DNA from: an uncultured Oscillibacter sp.
GTDB lineage: Bacteria > Bacillota > Clostridia > Oscillospirales > Oscillospiraceae
Length of the DNA: 55,103 bases
Assembly (NCBI GenBank): GCA_900548505.1
Contig: URKI01000008.1
Location: 1 to 55,103, forward strand
Reading direction: 5' to 3'
Shown: positions 15,807 to 24,312 of the stretch, in pieces
Layout of the letters: each line of letters begins with the position of its first letter
How positions within the stretch are numbered: position 1 is the first letter of the stretch
Notes under the pieces: generated by a model
Told to the model about the DNA's origin: nothing
The model's database searches: none
Seen by the model: only the letters and a program-made list of their open reading frames with translations
Program-made: the position numbers and the translations under genes

Positions 15807-16262
15807 TCAGAACAAACTATTCAAGAAAGAAAGTGTATCAGAAAAATCCCCGATTATTGAATAGCTTCTATATTGCGTATATATTTTGCCACGATCATCT
15901 ATCTTACACTCAAAGTGTAATGTTTCTGTCGATTCTGCGGACATGTACTCTAAAAGTACCGTGTATACATATTTATCATATGGACCAATCATATCATTTG
16001 GGAAGCCACGAGGAACCACTAAATTTTTTTCCAGTGCTGACAACAAATTCTTTTGTTGGGTGTCTGTTAACAAGGAAACCTCGGCACCATCGATTGAATT
16101 CCGTGTCACACTACACGAAATAATCGACATGTCCTCCGGAATCAACGATATAGCCTTTTGTGGAAACTGTTTCGTAGCAACTGTTATAATTACTATAGAT
16201 ATAGCCAAAACAACAACTGCCGTTGTCATTTTGATATACTTTCTAGGCATCCACACTTTCAT
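15807..16262 (-). CDS. Small secreted or membrane-anchored protein, unknown
   Basis: The 151-aa protein has a basic start and one hydrophobic segment at about residues 11-29 (KMTTAVVVLAISIVIITVAT), so it is probably a type II membrane or exported protein. The rest is polar with no recognisable domain. The gene is AT-rich unlike the flanking element genes. Its start overlaps the stop of the upstream secreted-protein gene by 4 nt (ATGA), so the pair is co-translated. It is convergent with the chimeric ArdA-like ORF. Confidence 0.6.
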   Translation of the reverse strand: MKVWMPRKYIKMTTAVVVLAISIVIITVATKQFPQKAISLIPEDMSIISCSVTRNSIDGAEVSLLTDTQQKNLLSALEKNLVVPRGFPNDMIGPYDKYVYTVLLEYMSAESTETLHFECKIDDRGKIYTQYRSYSIIGDFSDTLSFLNSLF

Positions 16263-17122
16263 TCAGACCACACAAAATCAATATGATAATGAAGTTGGTC
16301 ATTCAGCATGGTTCCACCATGACGATATGCATAAATTGCTACATCCAGCTGAGAACTCTTCGTACTTTCCGGAAAAGTTCGCTTCCCCAAGTAAGTGGTA
16401 CCAGATGGATCATTAACATTGCAAAGGTGATAAGAAAGGTATGGATTCACCTCACCAAATTCGCTATTTGTAATAGCTTTAAAGGATGTACCCTCCTTCA
16501 CATAAATTGTACGCGTAACAGGAGACAGTGCAGCCCATGCCTCCACGATGTCATCTTTATATACCTCATAGTTCGAAGATGCAATACTGTTCATTACACC
16601 CCAGGGAATTGTCAATTCAGGCACATCAAGGAATAGCATAACCAGATCAACTGCCGACTTTACCCACCGGCTAAGATTACTCCCAGTAGCCGACATCTTC
16701 TTAACTTGATACTCAGCACGGCTAGTTAGTGTAGAATAAAAATCGACTCCGCCTTCAGTTCCGTAATACTTAGGAGTATCAGCTCTTGACTTAGGCACCA
16801 AAACCGTATATTCATTTAAAATGCAATCGGGCACAAGTGCAAGCTCATCCAACTGAGCGAGACACGATTCAGAAATATATCCAAGATTCTGTTCTTCAAG
16901 GTTCAGCGACTCAACATAAGACTTTGCAGCATCAATATTGTCCTGAAAACTATCTACCTCCATTGCACTCATCACATTATGCTTAAAGGAAATCGTATAC
17001 TGATCATATTCATCCAGGTCATCATAAGGATCTGCTATGTCAGCCCCCGCTGCAAGCGCAGGCAAAGAAAATGAAAAAGCAGAAATTGCTGCCAACAAAA
17101 GGCTTAGAATTCTTTTTTTCAT
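16259..17122 (-). CDS. Secreted protein with signal peptide, unknown
   Basis: The 287-aa protein starts at MKKRILSLLLAAISAFSFSL with a clear signal peptide ending near ALAA. A start 7 codons upstream would place the ribosome site AAAGGAG inside the coding region and is rejected. The mature part is acidic at the start (ADPYDDLDEYDQY) and contains a hydrophobic stretch near AVDLVMLFLDVPEL. No family is recognised. It forms an AT-rich two-gene operon with the downstream membrane protein. Confidence 0.65.
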   Translation of the reverse strand: MKKRILSLLLAAISAFSFSLPALAAGADIADPYDDLDEYDQYTISFKHNVMSAMEVDSFQDNIDAAKSYVESLNLEEQNLGYISESCLAQLDELALVPDCILNEYTVLVPKSRADTPKYYGTEGGVDFYSTLTSRAEYQVKKMSATGSNLSRWVKSAVDLVMLFLDVPELTIPWGVMNSIASSNYEVYKDDIVEAWAALSPVTRTIYVKEGTSFKAITNSEFGEVNPYLSYHLCNVNDPSGTTYLGKRTFPESTKSSQLDVAIYAYRHGGTMLNDQLHYHIDFVWSE

Positions 17123-17610
17123 ATTACATAAATCTCCTTTCAAATGACTCTACAAATAACCACTCTTACATACGACCAAACTCGCTATTACTATTAAGAG
17201 GGTGTCTAACAAATAGAATTGCGCCCGTTTTCGCCTAAACCAATAATGCTATTGCTCACCTCCTTTATTGTCAGTACCCTCTCAATTATATAGACAAAAA
17301 AAGACTCCATCTGCAACAAAATTTAATGCAATTATACAACAAACTATAAAATACTCTTTATAAGAACCATGAAGCACAAAAACTTCTTAGTGATCAATAC
17401 CTGAGTCAGTAGCTAATCCAATACTATAGTCTACGGCTTGGTTGATGCTACAACAGAGTGCCCCCCCTGTTCTTGCGCTACCTATTCGGAGTGCTGAAAA
17501 GCGCTCTACATAAGTTTTCCAGACATCGATGGAGCAGAAAAAGTAGTAGCTATTTTCAAAATGTGATGGTATGTTGTGTACTTACTAAAAAAGAAAAGGA
17601 GATGAAAGAA
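17123..17610. other. AT-rich intergenic end of the foreign insert
   Basis: No convincing gene is seen in these 488 bases. The left part is the upstream region of the minus-strand secreted-protein operon. A minus-strand AAAGGAGG at 17259-17266 is not followed by a usable start codon. Composition rises towards the element average near 17450, and AAAAGGAG at 17594-17601 serves the next gene. The right joint of the insert therefore probably lies between about 17450 and 17590. Confidence 0.5.
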
Positions 17611-18660
17611 GTGAAACAGAAGCCTGTCCAGCAGAACAAACTGAATATTCAGCTGAGGCCCGCTTCTATTGAGGAAGCGGGCCTTTTCTATTCCCAGATG
17701 GAAGAAGGTGAAGATCGTTCCCTTGGTACCGTTGGCCATCTGAGGATGGACTTCGGCCACGGGGGCCAGGAGTTCTGGAGCAGCTGGTGGGAACACAATG
17801 GGGATCACTTCAATACCCCGGAGTTTCGGGAGGAACTCCAGATGGTCGTGGACGAACTGCGCCGCAGCGGTCCTCTCAGGGATCTAAAGACCATGCGGTC
17901 CTATTGCGACGGACATGGCGGTGCCATCGAGGATAAGGGCGCCACCTGCGGCTACATTGCGGAAACGGAGCACTACCGCTACTGCCTGCGCTGCACCCCG
18001 CTGCCGGGTCATTATCAGGGCTATCTGTACTGCTATGACCTGCGCCAGCAGCGAATGACGCAAAAGGAGGCGCTGGTAGGCCGGGTGACCTATGCCAGCG
18101 GTGAGGAACAGACCTTCACAGATGCTCAAAAATACCTGGGCACCATTCGGGAGGAACTTCCGTATCAGGCTACCACCGGTTTCCGCTATGAGACGCTGAC
18201 GGATGATCCCGCGGTGCGGAAAGCAGTGGATGATCTCCTGCTGGATTTTGCAGGAGAGGATAATCCCCGGCGGGCCTGTAATTACGGCATGACAGAGGCG
18301 GGAAAACAGGCGCTCCGGGATGCCGCCGATCCCGAACGTCTCCATACCTACGCCTGGTTCGTGATGACAGACTGCAATACGCCGGATGAGCAAATCCACC
18401 GGGACTTGACGCTGGAGGAGGCGGTCCGCCTCTATCGGGACAGCACCCGATCGGAAAAGCGGCTGGGCGTTACAAAAGACGGTGTTGCTACTGTCGATTT
18501 CCTCCGGGAAGCGAATGGAGAGCAGGTATTCTTCGAGGATCACATGCGAATGGAAAGCTTTCGAAATGACCCGGAGATCTTTGAGGCGGTACAGATGCTT
18601 CACCGTGAGCTGGAGCGGAGCGCCCCGGTACGGGGCATGGTACTAGGAGGTATGAAATGA
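17611..18660 (+). CDS. ICE accessory protein with N-terminal conserved domain and YodL-like domain
   Basis: The 349-aa protein begins LNIQLRPASIEEAG...LGTVGHLRMDFG, a pattern that recurs in Clostridia conjugative elements. The C-terminal part (about 245-345) resembles YodL-type domains of the same elements (LTLEEAVRLYRDSTRSEKRLGVTKDGVATVDFL). AAAGGAG (17595-17601) is 9 nt before GTG 17611, which is preferred over ATG 17602 that would abut the ribosome site. It ends LGGMK, and AGGAGG within its last codons serves the next gene, whose ATG overlaps the stop. Role unknown, possibly antirestriction. Confidence 0.7.
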   Translation: MKQKPVQQNKLNIQLRPASIEEAGLFYSQMEEGEDRSLGTVGHLRMDFGHGGQEFWSSWWEHNGDHFNTPEFREELQMVVDELRRSGPLRDLKTMRSYCDGHGGAIEDKGATCGYIAETEHYRYCLRCTPLPGHYQGYLYCYDLRQQRMTQKEALVGRVTYASGEEQTFTDAQKYLGTIREELPYQATTGFRYETLTDDPAVRKAVDDLLLDFAGEDNPRRACNYGMTEAGKQALRDAADPERLHTYAWFVMTDCNTPDEQIHRDLTLEEAVRLYRDSTRSEKRLGVTKDGVATVDFLREANGEQVFFEDHMRMESFRNDPEIFEAVQMLHRELERSAPVRGMVLGGMK

Positions 18661-19640
18661 TTCAAAGAGAATGGCTTACATTCCTGCGGGAGCAGTATCC
18701 TGCCGGATGCCGGGTACGGCTCAGTGAAATGAAGGATGATCCGATGCCCATCCAACCTGGGAGTATGGGTACATTGGACTGTATTGACGATGCCGGCCAG
18801 TTCCATGTCCGTTGGGATGACGGCAGGGGGTTGGCCCTGATCATTGGCGTAGACCGATTCCAAGTTATGCCTCCGGAGACCCAGACAGTCAAATTCTATA
18901 TGCCGCTGACGGCGGAGTTCTTCGGCTATGACGACTGGGGCGACCGCGAGGAATATGGGTCTGACCTGAACGGCAGAGATCTGCGGGGCTATGAGGCCGA
19001 GATTCGAACAGCCTTAGTGGGCAATCGAATGCCGGAGGAGACAGACCGCGGGATGATGCACTGGTATGACAAACAGGACAGAGTCAACGATAAGGTCCAG
19101 TCTGCGATCTTCGATGTAGAAAATCGGGATGGTCAGCTCTGGGGTATTGCAGAGTGCAAAGTGGTTGGGACGCTGACACCGGAGGAAAAAGAAACTCTGG
19201 CGGATTTCATCACCGGACAGGCATCCGACGGCTGGGGAGAGGGCTTTGAGCAAAGAGAGATCGAGGTGGACGACGGTGTTCTGAATGTGCATCTCTGGAA
19301 CAACGGAAATTGGACCATCCTGACAGAGGAAGAAAAATTCTCTCCCGACTCCCTCACCCGGCTCCCTGATATGTGCTGGTCTGTCCTGCCGGGGGAAGGG
19401 ACGCTGATCTGTATCAAGAAGGGCGAACACGGGTACTTCCCCAGCAAATGGTCCTCCGGTGACAGGGCCCAGAACCGTCATTTGGCGGACTACAACAACC
19501 GGCGGCGGGGCATTACCCCGGCTCAGGAGCAGGCAATGCTGGCCGGCAGCATGCATGGTTGGGATATCCCCATGGCTGATCCTGTGGTCCAGGAGCGGAT
19601 CCTGGGCGCAAAAAACAGCCTGGAAATGAAGGGGCCGTGA
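18657..19640 (+). CDS. DUF4314-domain element protein
   Basis: The 327-aa protein opens with a DUF4314-type domain (about 5-80): FLREQYPAGCRVRLSEMKDD, then PGSMGTLDCIDDAGQFHVRW and GRGLALI. The remainder holds a separate region with FYMPLTAEFFGYDDWGD, like other accessory proteins here, and a middle region with LTPEEKETLADFITGQASDG. It overlaps its upstream neighbour by 4 nt (ATGA). The C-terminus is SLEMKGP, a variant of the methionine-rich ending seen on other element proteins. Biochemical role is unknown. Confidence 0.75.
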   Translation: MIQREWLTFLREQYPAGCRVRLSEMKDDPMPIQPGSMGTLDCIDDAGQFHVRWDDGRGLALIIGVDRFQVMPPETQTVKFYMPLTAEFFGYDDWGDREEYGSDLNGRDLRGYEAEIRTALVGNRMPEETDRGMMHWYDKQDRVNDKVQSAIFDVENRDGQLWGIAECKVVGTLTPEEKETLADFITGQASDGWGEGFEQREIEVDDGVLNVHLWNNGNWTILTEEEKFSPDSLTRLPDMCWSVLPGEGTLICIKKGEHGYFPSKWSSGDRAQNRHLADYNNRRRGITPAQEQAMLAGSMHGWDIPMADPVVQERILGAKNSLEMKGP

Positions 19641-19672
19641 GTCCCTCAATCAGTAAAAAGGAGGAAGTTGAA

Positions 19673-20863
19673 TTGAGTGAGAAAGTATTTGGTGTCTATC
19701 TCGCAAAGGAGGACCCGGAGAGCGACGCATATGCCAAGCTGGATCTCCCTGCCCAGCCCTGGGAGCTGCTGGATGCTCTGGATAGGCTGCACTTGCAGGA
19801 GGGCGACCGCCTCTACCTGGAGATCGACGACTACTATGACTTCGAGGAGTTGGCGACGGTCTTGCGTGACCAGGAGGACAGCCTCGCGGAGCTGAACGAT
19901 CTGGCAGAGCGGCTCACTCGGCTTAATGATGTGCAATGCACGGCCCTGCAGGGCTTGGTCCAAATGGAAACCGCCAAAGATGGAGGAGAGATCAGCGTCA
20001 GCCGCCTCCGGGATCTGACCGAGAGCACGGACTGCTGCCATGTTGTGCCGGAGGCCCTTAATGACAGCCAGTTGGGCAGATTTTATGCCGAAAACGGCTT
20101 TGTGCCGGAGGTGGAAGGAATCTCGGACACTGTGTTTGAGCTGCTGGACTTTGCGGCCATCGGCTTGCGGGCCCGGAAGGAGGAGAGCGGCGTCTTCACG
20201 CGGAAAGGATATGTCCTCCAGAACAGCGATCTCAAGCAGGCACCTTCGGTAGCCGGAGAGATCGAGGAGCCGGACTACATGGTCCTGCTGGAAGTGGCAA
20301 GAAGGCAGGTCGATGGCCCTGCACAGGACAGCGCCGGTCCGATCCTGGTCAAGCTGCCGGCGGCGCCGGAGGAACTGGAGGCAGCGGTGAAGTACCTGAA
20401 TGCCGCTTCCTCACAGGAACTGTGGTGGCGATGTATCGACTGTGTGATCCCGGAGATGCGGGATGCGGTCTCCTCGGCCAGTGAGATCAAAGATGCCAAC
20501 CGTTTTGCGCAGACGGTGGCTGCCATGCCCCAGGGGCAGCGGAAAATGTACAAGGCTGTGCTGGAGGGGCTGCAGTGCCGCAATCTCGCTTCCGCAACTG
20601 CTCAGGCAGACACACTGGGGGCGTATCTTCTGAGGGAGGATATCTATTCGCCCTCCGGATTTGCGAAGGAGAAGATCCGGTCCATTGTGGATGAGACTAT
20701 GGCGGGTCAGGTCCTGACAAACCTCAATCTGTATCGTTGCGGTGAAGCCCTGATGGAATCGGAACACTGTATCCAGACCGGTTATGGCCTGCTCCAGCGC
20801 CGGGATGGACGGGAACTCCGTGTCCAGGACAAACAAATCGGAATGAAAGAAATGAGGCGATGA
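19673..20863 (+). CDS. Large accessory protein of the ArdA-like/antirestriction block
   Basis: The 396-aa protein starts most likely at TTG 19673 (LSEKVFGVYLAKEDPE), 8 nt after AAAAAGGAGG; an in-frame GTG at 19637 lies before that site. Features include YLEIDDYYDFEELATVLRDQ and ALNDSQLGRFYAENGFVPEV, phrases shared with other accessory proteins of Tn1549-like elements often labelled antirestriction or YodL. It is acidic overall, as ArdA-type DNA mimics are, but DNA mimicry is not shown. It ends IGMKEMRR. The next gene starts 4 nt later. Confidence 0.65.
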   Translation: MSEKVFGVYLAKEDPESDAYAKLDLPAQPWELLDALDRLHLQEGDRLYLEIDDYYDFEELATVLRDQEDSLAELNDLAERLTRLNDVQCTALQGLVQMETAKDGGEISVSRLRDLTESTDCCHVVPEALNDSQLGRFYAENGFVPEVEGISDTVFELLDFAAIGLRARKEESGVFTRKGYVLQNSDLKQAPSVAGEIEEPDYMVLLEVARRQVDGPAQDSAGPILVKLPAAPEELEAAVKYLNAASSQELWWRCIDCVIPEMRDAVSSASEIKDANRFAQTVAAMPQGQRKMYKAVLEGLQCRNLASATAQADTLGAYLLREDIYSPSGFAKEKIRSIVDETMAGQVLTNLNLYRCGEALMESEHCIQTGYGLLQRRDGRELRVQDKQIGMKEMRR

Positions 20864-20866
20864 AAG

Positions 20867-21967
20867 ATGGATCAAAAGCAAGAGGCCCTCCTGGGGCTTC
20901 CATTGACCAATGCGGAGCGGGAGTGGCTGACAGACCGACTGGAGACACTTTCTGTAAAGGAGAGCTATCAGATGTCCGCGGCGATCATGCGGTCCGGGAG
21001 ACTGCTGGAGTTGGTGGGAAAAAGCAGAGATGAACTGCAAGCTACCGTACTGCGGATGAAGCCGGACGTAGCCGTGGAGGCAATCAACTGCCTGATGACA
21101 CTGCATGATTATGAGGTCTGCTACCCGGCAGGCAGCTATGATGCCCTGGGACGGTTCTTCCTGCAATATGAAAGCGGCGCCCCCAGGGATACCCTGTCCT
21201 TCGTAGACTTGGACCAGCTGGGCAGGCGTTATGAGGACCTCCATCCTGGACTCTTCATCGGCGGCAGCTATGTGGTTTATCCCACTAAGGAGCCAGAGCA
21301 GCACTATACCGGACATAATCTCGCGGAGCTGGATGACTCGGATTGGAGCGTCCGGCTGAAGATTGTGTCACCTGAAAAGCCGGAGGGGGTCTGGGTTCGA
21401 CTGCCGGATTATTCCATGGTGAATGATGACAAGGCGGATGAGGTGGAACTGGCTCTACTGGACCTGAAAGTAGACACTATTCAGGACTGTACATTGCTGG
21501 ATGCCCGCTGTATCCTCCCAGAGGTGGAGAACTTGGTGAGCGAATACCATGAACTTGCGGATCTCATCTATGATGGCAATGACCTGGGCTTCCTGCTGGA
21601 TGAGCAGGGCCAGGGGATGCCGCACTTCAACGAGAAGTTCCATGCTGCCCTGGCCTATGAAAAATGCACCCGACTGGGTGCGGCGCTGGACATTGCACAG
21701 AATCTCCGATGCTATGACTTCGTGCCGAGGGAAGATGTAGAGTCCTTCGCAGAGAAGTTTTTGGAGTCCAGGGGAATCGAAGCAGGACATGTGAGCCTGC
21801 TCTCCGAGTGTATGGACCGGGAGAGCTACGGGAGATATCTGCTGGCCCAGCAGGGATATCAGCAGCATGCGGCCAGCGGCAGCTTCATCCGGCGGAATCA
21901 GCTGGACTTCTGCTATGAGCGCAGCCAGCCGCCGACACCGCAAGCGCATTTCGAGATGAAACTCTAA
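20867..21967 (+). CDS. Accessory protein paralogous to the ArdA-like gene at 14877
   Basis: The 366-aa acidic protein shares with the protein at 14877 the layout of an N-terminal helical part (WLTDRLETLSVKESYQMSAAI), then FVDLDQLGRRYEDLHPGLFIGG, comparable to DFSDLEKVGRRYYLDVNGG. The C-terminal region carries SEYHELADLIYDGNDLGFLLD and ESYGRYLLAQQGYQQHAASG. This supports duplication within one family in the same element. It ends HFEMKL. Function is likely linked to protection of transferred DNA but is not established. Confidence 0.65.
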   Translation: MDQKQEALLGLPLTNAEREWLTDRLETLSVKESYQMSAAIMRSGRLLELVGKSRDELQATVLRMKPDVAVEAINCLMTLHDYEVCYPAGSYDALGRFFLQYESGAPRDTLSFVDLDQLGRRYEDLHPGLFIGGSYVVYPTKEPEQHYTGHNLAELDDSDWSVRLKIVSPEKPEGVWVRLPDYSMVNDDKADEVELALLDLKVDTIQDCTLLDARCILPEVENLVSEYHELADLIYDGNDLGFLLDEQGQGMPHFNEKFHAALAYEKCTRLGAALDIAQNLRCYDFVPREDVESFAEKFLESRGIEAGHVSLLSECMDRESYGRYLLAQQGYQQHAASGSFIRRNQLDFCYERSQPPTPQAHFEMKL

Positions 21968-21991
21968 CCACAAAACAGAGGAGGAACCATA

Positions 21992-22462
21992 ATGCCTACA
22001 TTCCAGATTACGGATTGCTTTGGAGAACAGGTCACCTTGCAGCCACGGTTGGGACTGTACTCCGTCACTGATTTTACGGGACAGGAATTGCCGGGACTGG
22101 CCATCATCCTGGACCGGCTGGGCAGTACGCCGGAGGAGACGGAGCAGTATGCCGTGCTGACGACCTCCTTCGGGGAGTTCATCGGCGCCAAAGACTGCGC
22201 ATACATTGACACCAATAACTGCTATTTTGCCCCGCAGCTTCTGGAGCAGGGCTTTGCTGAGAATACCGGGCTGACAAAAAGCAGTGGATTTTGCCAGTAT
22301 CCACTGTGGCACTTCAAGGAGGATTTCCTCCGAGAGATTGGCGGCGAAGTCTATGAGCAGTATGCCAACTGTTTTCAATCCTATATGCATACGGGTCCGT
22401 TTGGGGGGCCTGAACCTGCGGAAGAACCGATGAGTCAGATGGGAGGGATGAAGATGAAGTAA
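21992..22462 (+). CDS. DUF4313-like element protein with MGGMKMK ending
   Basis: The 156-aa protein has the DUF4313-type pattern: a beta-rich start (FQITDCFGEQVTLQPRLGLY), the motif YIDTNNCYFAPQLLEQGFA and SSGFCQYPLWHFKEDFLREI. GAGGAGG precedes the ATG. The C-terminus is SQMGGMKMK. The next gene begins 121 nt further on behind a terminator, so here the methionine-rich ending cannot be explained as a ribosome site for an overlapping gene. Confidence 0.75.
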   Translation: MPTFQITDCFGEQVTLQPRLGLYSVTDFTGQELPGLAIILDRLGSTPEETEQYAVLTTSFGEFIGAKDCAYIDTNNCYFAPQLLEQGFAENTGLTKSSGFCQYPLWHFKEDFLREIGGEVYEQYANCFQSYMHTGPFGGPEPAEEPMSQMGGMKMK

Positions 22463-22499
22463 TCGAAAGGGAATCGTCAAAACGGTAAATTCAAGATCA

Positions 22500-22541
22500 G
22501 GGGCCGTTTTCCCGAGTGGGACAGCGGCCCCCTCTTTTTTT
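22500..22541 (+). terminator. Intrinsic terminator of the accessory operon
   Basis: GGGGCCG (22500-22506) pairs with CGGCCCC (22525-22531), followed by CTCTTTTTTT. Confidence 0.85.
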
Positions 22542-22583
22542 GCACCCTTTTTCGGGAAGACAAGCCCCGGAAAGGAGAAACGT

Positions 22584-22898
22584 ATGATGGAAGAACTGCT
22601 GCTGAATTATTTGAAAGTGGCCTGCAGAGGGAGGGATTTTTGTGCGAGCAGCACAGAACTGGGGCGGGCCATTGGTGTTGGAAGAAAGACGATACAAAAA
22701 CTTGTGAGTCGTCTGCGGCGAAAGAAAAAGCCGATTTGCAGCGCCAACAGCGGCTACTTCTATGCGAAGACAGCGCAGGATATTATCAGAACCATCGAAA
22801 TGCTGCAGAGAATGATAGATGGGCTGCAGGCGGACATTCAAGGCTTGAAAGCCTGTCTCGCGGAATGCTACGTCATGGATGGTGGGCGCGATGGCTAA
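22584..22898 (+). CDS. Small winged-helix DNA-binding protein
   Basis: The 104-aa protein has a helix-turn-helix of replication-initiator/ArsR-like type (SSTELGRAIGVGRKTIQKLVSRLRRKKKPI) followed by a beta wing (ICSANSGYFYAK). A C-terminal coiled-coil-like helix (IIRTIEMLQRMIDGLQADIQGL) probably dimerises it. AAAGGAG precedes the ATG. It overlaps the adenine methylase gene, so it may regulate that gene or the element. Confidence 0.7.
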   Translation: MMEELLLNYLKVACRGRDFCASSTELGRAIGVGRKTIQKLVSRLRRKKKPICSANSGYFYAKTAQDIIRTIEMLQRMIDGLQADIQGLKACLAECYVMDGGRDG

Positions 22899-23871
22899 GC
22901 CCCCTTTTCCGTGGGTTGGCAGCAAAAGGAAATTGCTGCAATTCATCTTCCAACTGCTTCCCTCAGATATACAAAATTATATTGAACCGTTTGGCGGAAG
23001 CGGTGCGGTCATTCTGGAAATGCGTGCCAGCTCAAAGAGGAGAGATGTTTACAACGACCTAAACCGTAACCTGACGAACTTTTTTGTGTGCCTGCGGGAT
23101 AAAACCAATGCTCTCCTACGGGAACTCAAGTTTCTCCCGATCCAGTCCAGATGGCTGTTCGAAGTGTACAAGCTTTTCCTGGCACATGAAGAAATCCACT
23201 GGAAGGTCTATGAAAAGAACATCCGGGAGGAAATTCAAATACTGGAAGACCGGACATGCTTTACAGAAGAACAGGCGGAGGAGCTGCGCCCGATTTACGA
23301 TCAGAAGCTGGAAAACTTCGATGTGGAACGTGCAGCGATGTTTTATAAATGCATTCGCGGCAGCTACAGCGCAACCGTCTCCTCTTTTGGATCAAAAGCA
23401 CTGCGGCTCTTCAATTTCCTGTATCTTCTCAAACCGGCGGCAAAGCGCCTGGAAGATGTCGTGATCGAGAACAAGAATGCCATTACTCTGATCAAGGACG
23501 AGAAGCGCCCTGGAACATTCTTCTATTGTGACCCACCGTATTTTGAAGCTGAGAATCTGTATGAGGTCAAAATGAACAAGCGTTTCCATGTTCGGCTCTG
23601 GATGGCATTGAGCAGCAGCGATGGACGATTTCTGCTCTCTTACAACGATTGTCCGTTCATCCGCCAGCTCTACAAAAATTATTATATTCTGGCTGTGACC
23701 CGAAACAATCCGCTTAAACATCAGGCCGATGCCACCTATGAAGAATTATTTATCACAAATTATGATCCAACTCCATATCTCAATGTCCAACTGAGCTTCT
23801 TTGAGCGAATAACCAGGTCGAAGGGCGAGTTGGTCGTGATCCATACTCCGGTAAACCAAAAGGCAGCATAG
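22891..23871 (+). CDS. D12-class DNA N6-adenine methyltransferase (Dam-like)
   Basis: The 326-aa protein starts MAKPPFPWVGSKRKLL (AdoMet motif X) and contains EPFGGSGAVILEM (motif I) and the catalytic DPPY at residues 214-217. The order X-I-IV is that of D12 class alpha methylases such as Dam and M.DpnII. It is longer than Dam because of a helical insert (about 100-150, EDRTCFTEEQAEELRPIYDQ). No restriction endonuclease lies beside it, so an orphan protective or regulatory methylase is most likely. An in-frame ATG at 22879 gives four extra residues. The gene overlaps the winged-helix gene by 8 nt. Confidence 0.92.
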   Translation: MAKPPFPWVGSKRKLLQFIFQLLPSDIQNYIEPFGGSGAVILEMRASSKRRDVYNDLNRNLTNFFVCLRDKTNALLRELKFLPIQSRWLFEVYKLFLAHEEIHWKVYEKNIREEIQILEDRTCFTEEQAEELRPIYDQKLENFDVERAAMFYKCIRGSYSATVSSFGSKALRLFNFLYLLKPAAKRLEDVVIENKNAITLIKDEKRPGTFFYCDPPYFEAENLYEVKMNKRFHVRLWMALSSSDGRFLLSYNDCPFIRQLYKNYYILAVTRNNPLKHQADATYEELFITNYDPTPYLNVQLSFFERITRSKGELVVIHTPVNQKAA

Positions 23872-23934
23872 GCAAGATGGAAAAATCTACCGACAGTGTT
23901 TCCTTACATTTTATTTTATAGGAGGAATACCACG

Positions 23935-24312
23935 ATGACAAATACCTTTCTTTTTCGTGACCCCGGCAAAAATAAGCAGGTGATTCCCAGCGCGGTAATG
24001 GGGATGGCCGGTCTGGAACAAGCGGAATGTCTGCGCATTCATGCCGAAGGGGGCCATATTCTGATCAGTGATTCTAATCTTACCCCCAGAGAAAAAGTGA
24101 ATCTCATCACGCAGCTGTATAAAGATATTGCAGCTTTGTGCAAGCAGCTGGTAGATGCCAGCAACAAGATCAGCGGGGAGTTCCTTTTGAAGAATGATCC
24201 GCTGAGCGAGGTGGATGAGGACATTGTGGCAGACTTGCTTTGCATGGGCGCAGATGAAGATCGCCTGCGTGTCCTGCTGATGAATGAGATGGAAACGCAG
24301 GATGAAGAATAA
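23935..24312 (+). CDS. Conserved element protein, unknown
   Basis: The 125-aa protein starts MTNTFLFRDPGKNKQVI, after GGAGG at 23921-23925. It is acidic with helical segments (LTPREKVNLITQLYKDIAAL; DEDIVADLLCMG). No domain is recognised. It overlaps the start of the DUF3849-like gene by 11 nt. Confidence 0.6.
   Translation: MTNTFLFRDPGKNKQVIPSAVMGMAGLEQAECLRIHAEGGHILISDSNLTPREKVNLITQLYKDIAALCKQLVDASNKISGEFLLKNDPLSEVDEDIVADLLCMGADEDRLRVLLMNEMETQDEE

Noticed and set aside
17206..17259. 17-aa minus-strand peptide (MSNSIIGLGENGRNSIC) as a possible signal peptide pheromone
   Set aside because: The only ribosome site overlaps the GTG start, so initiation there is unlikely, and no receptor or exporter gene is near.
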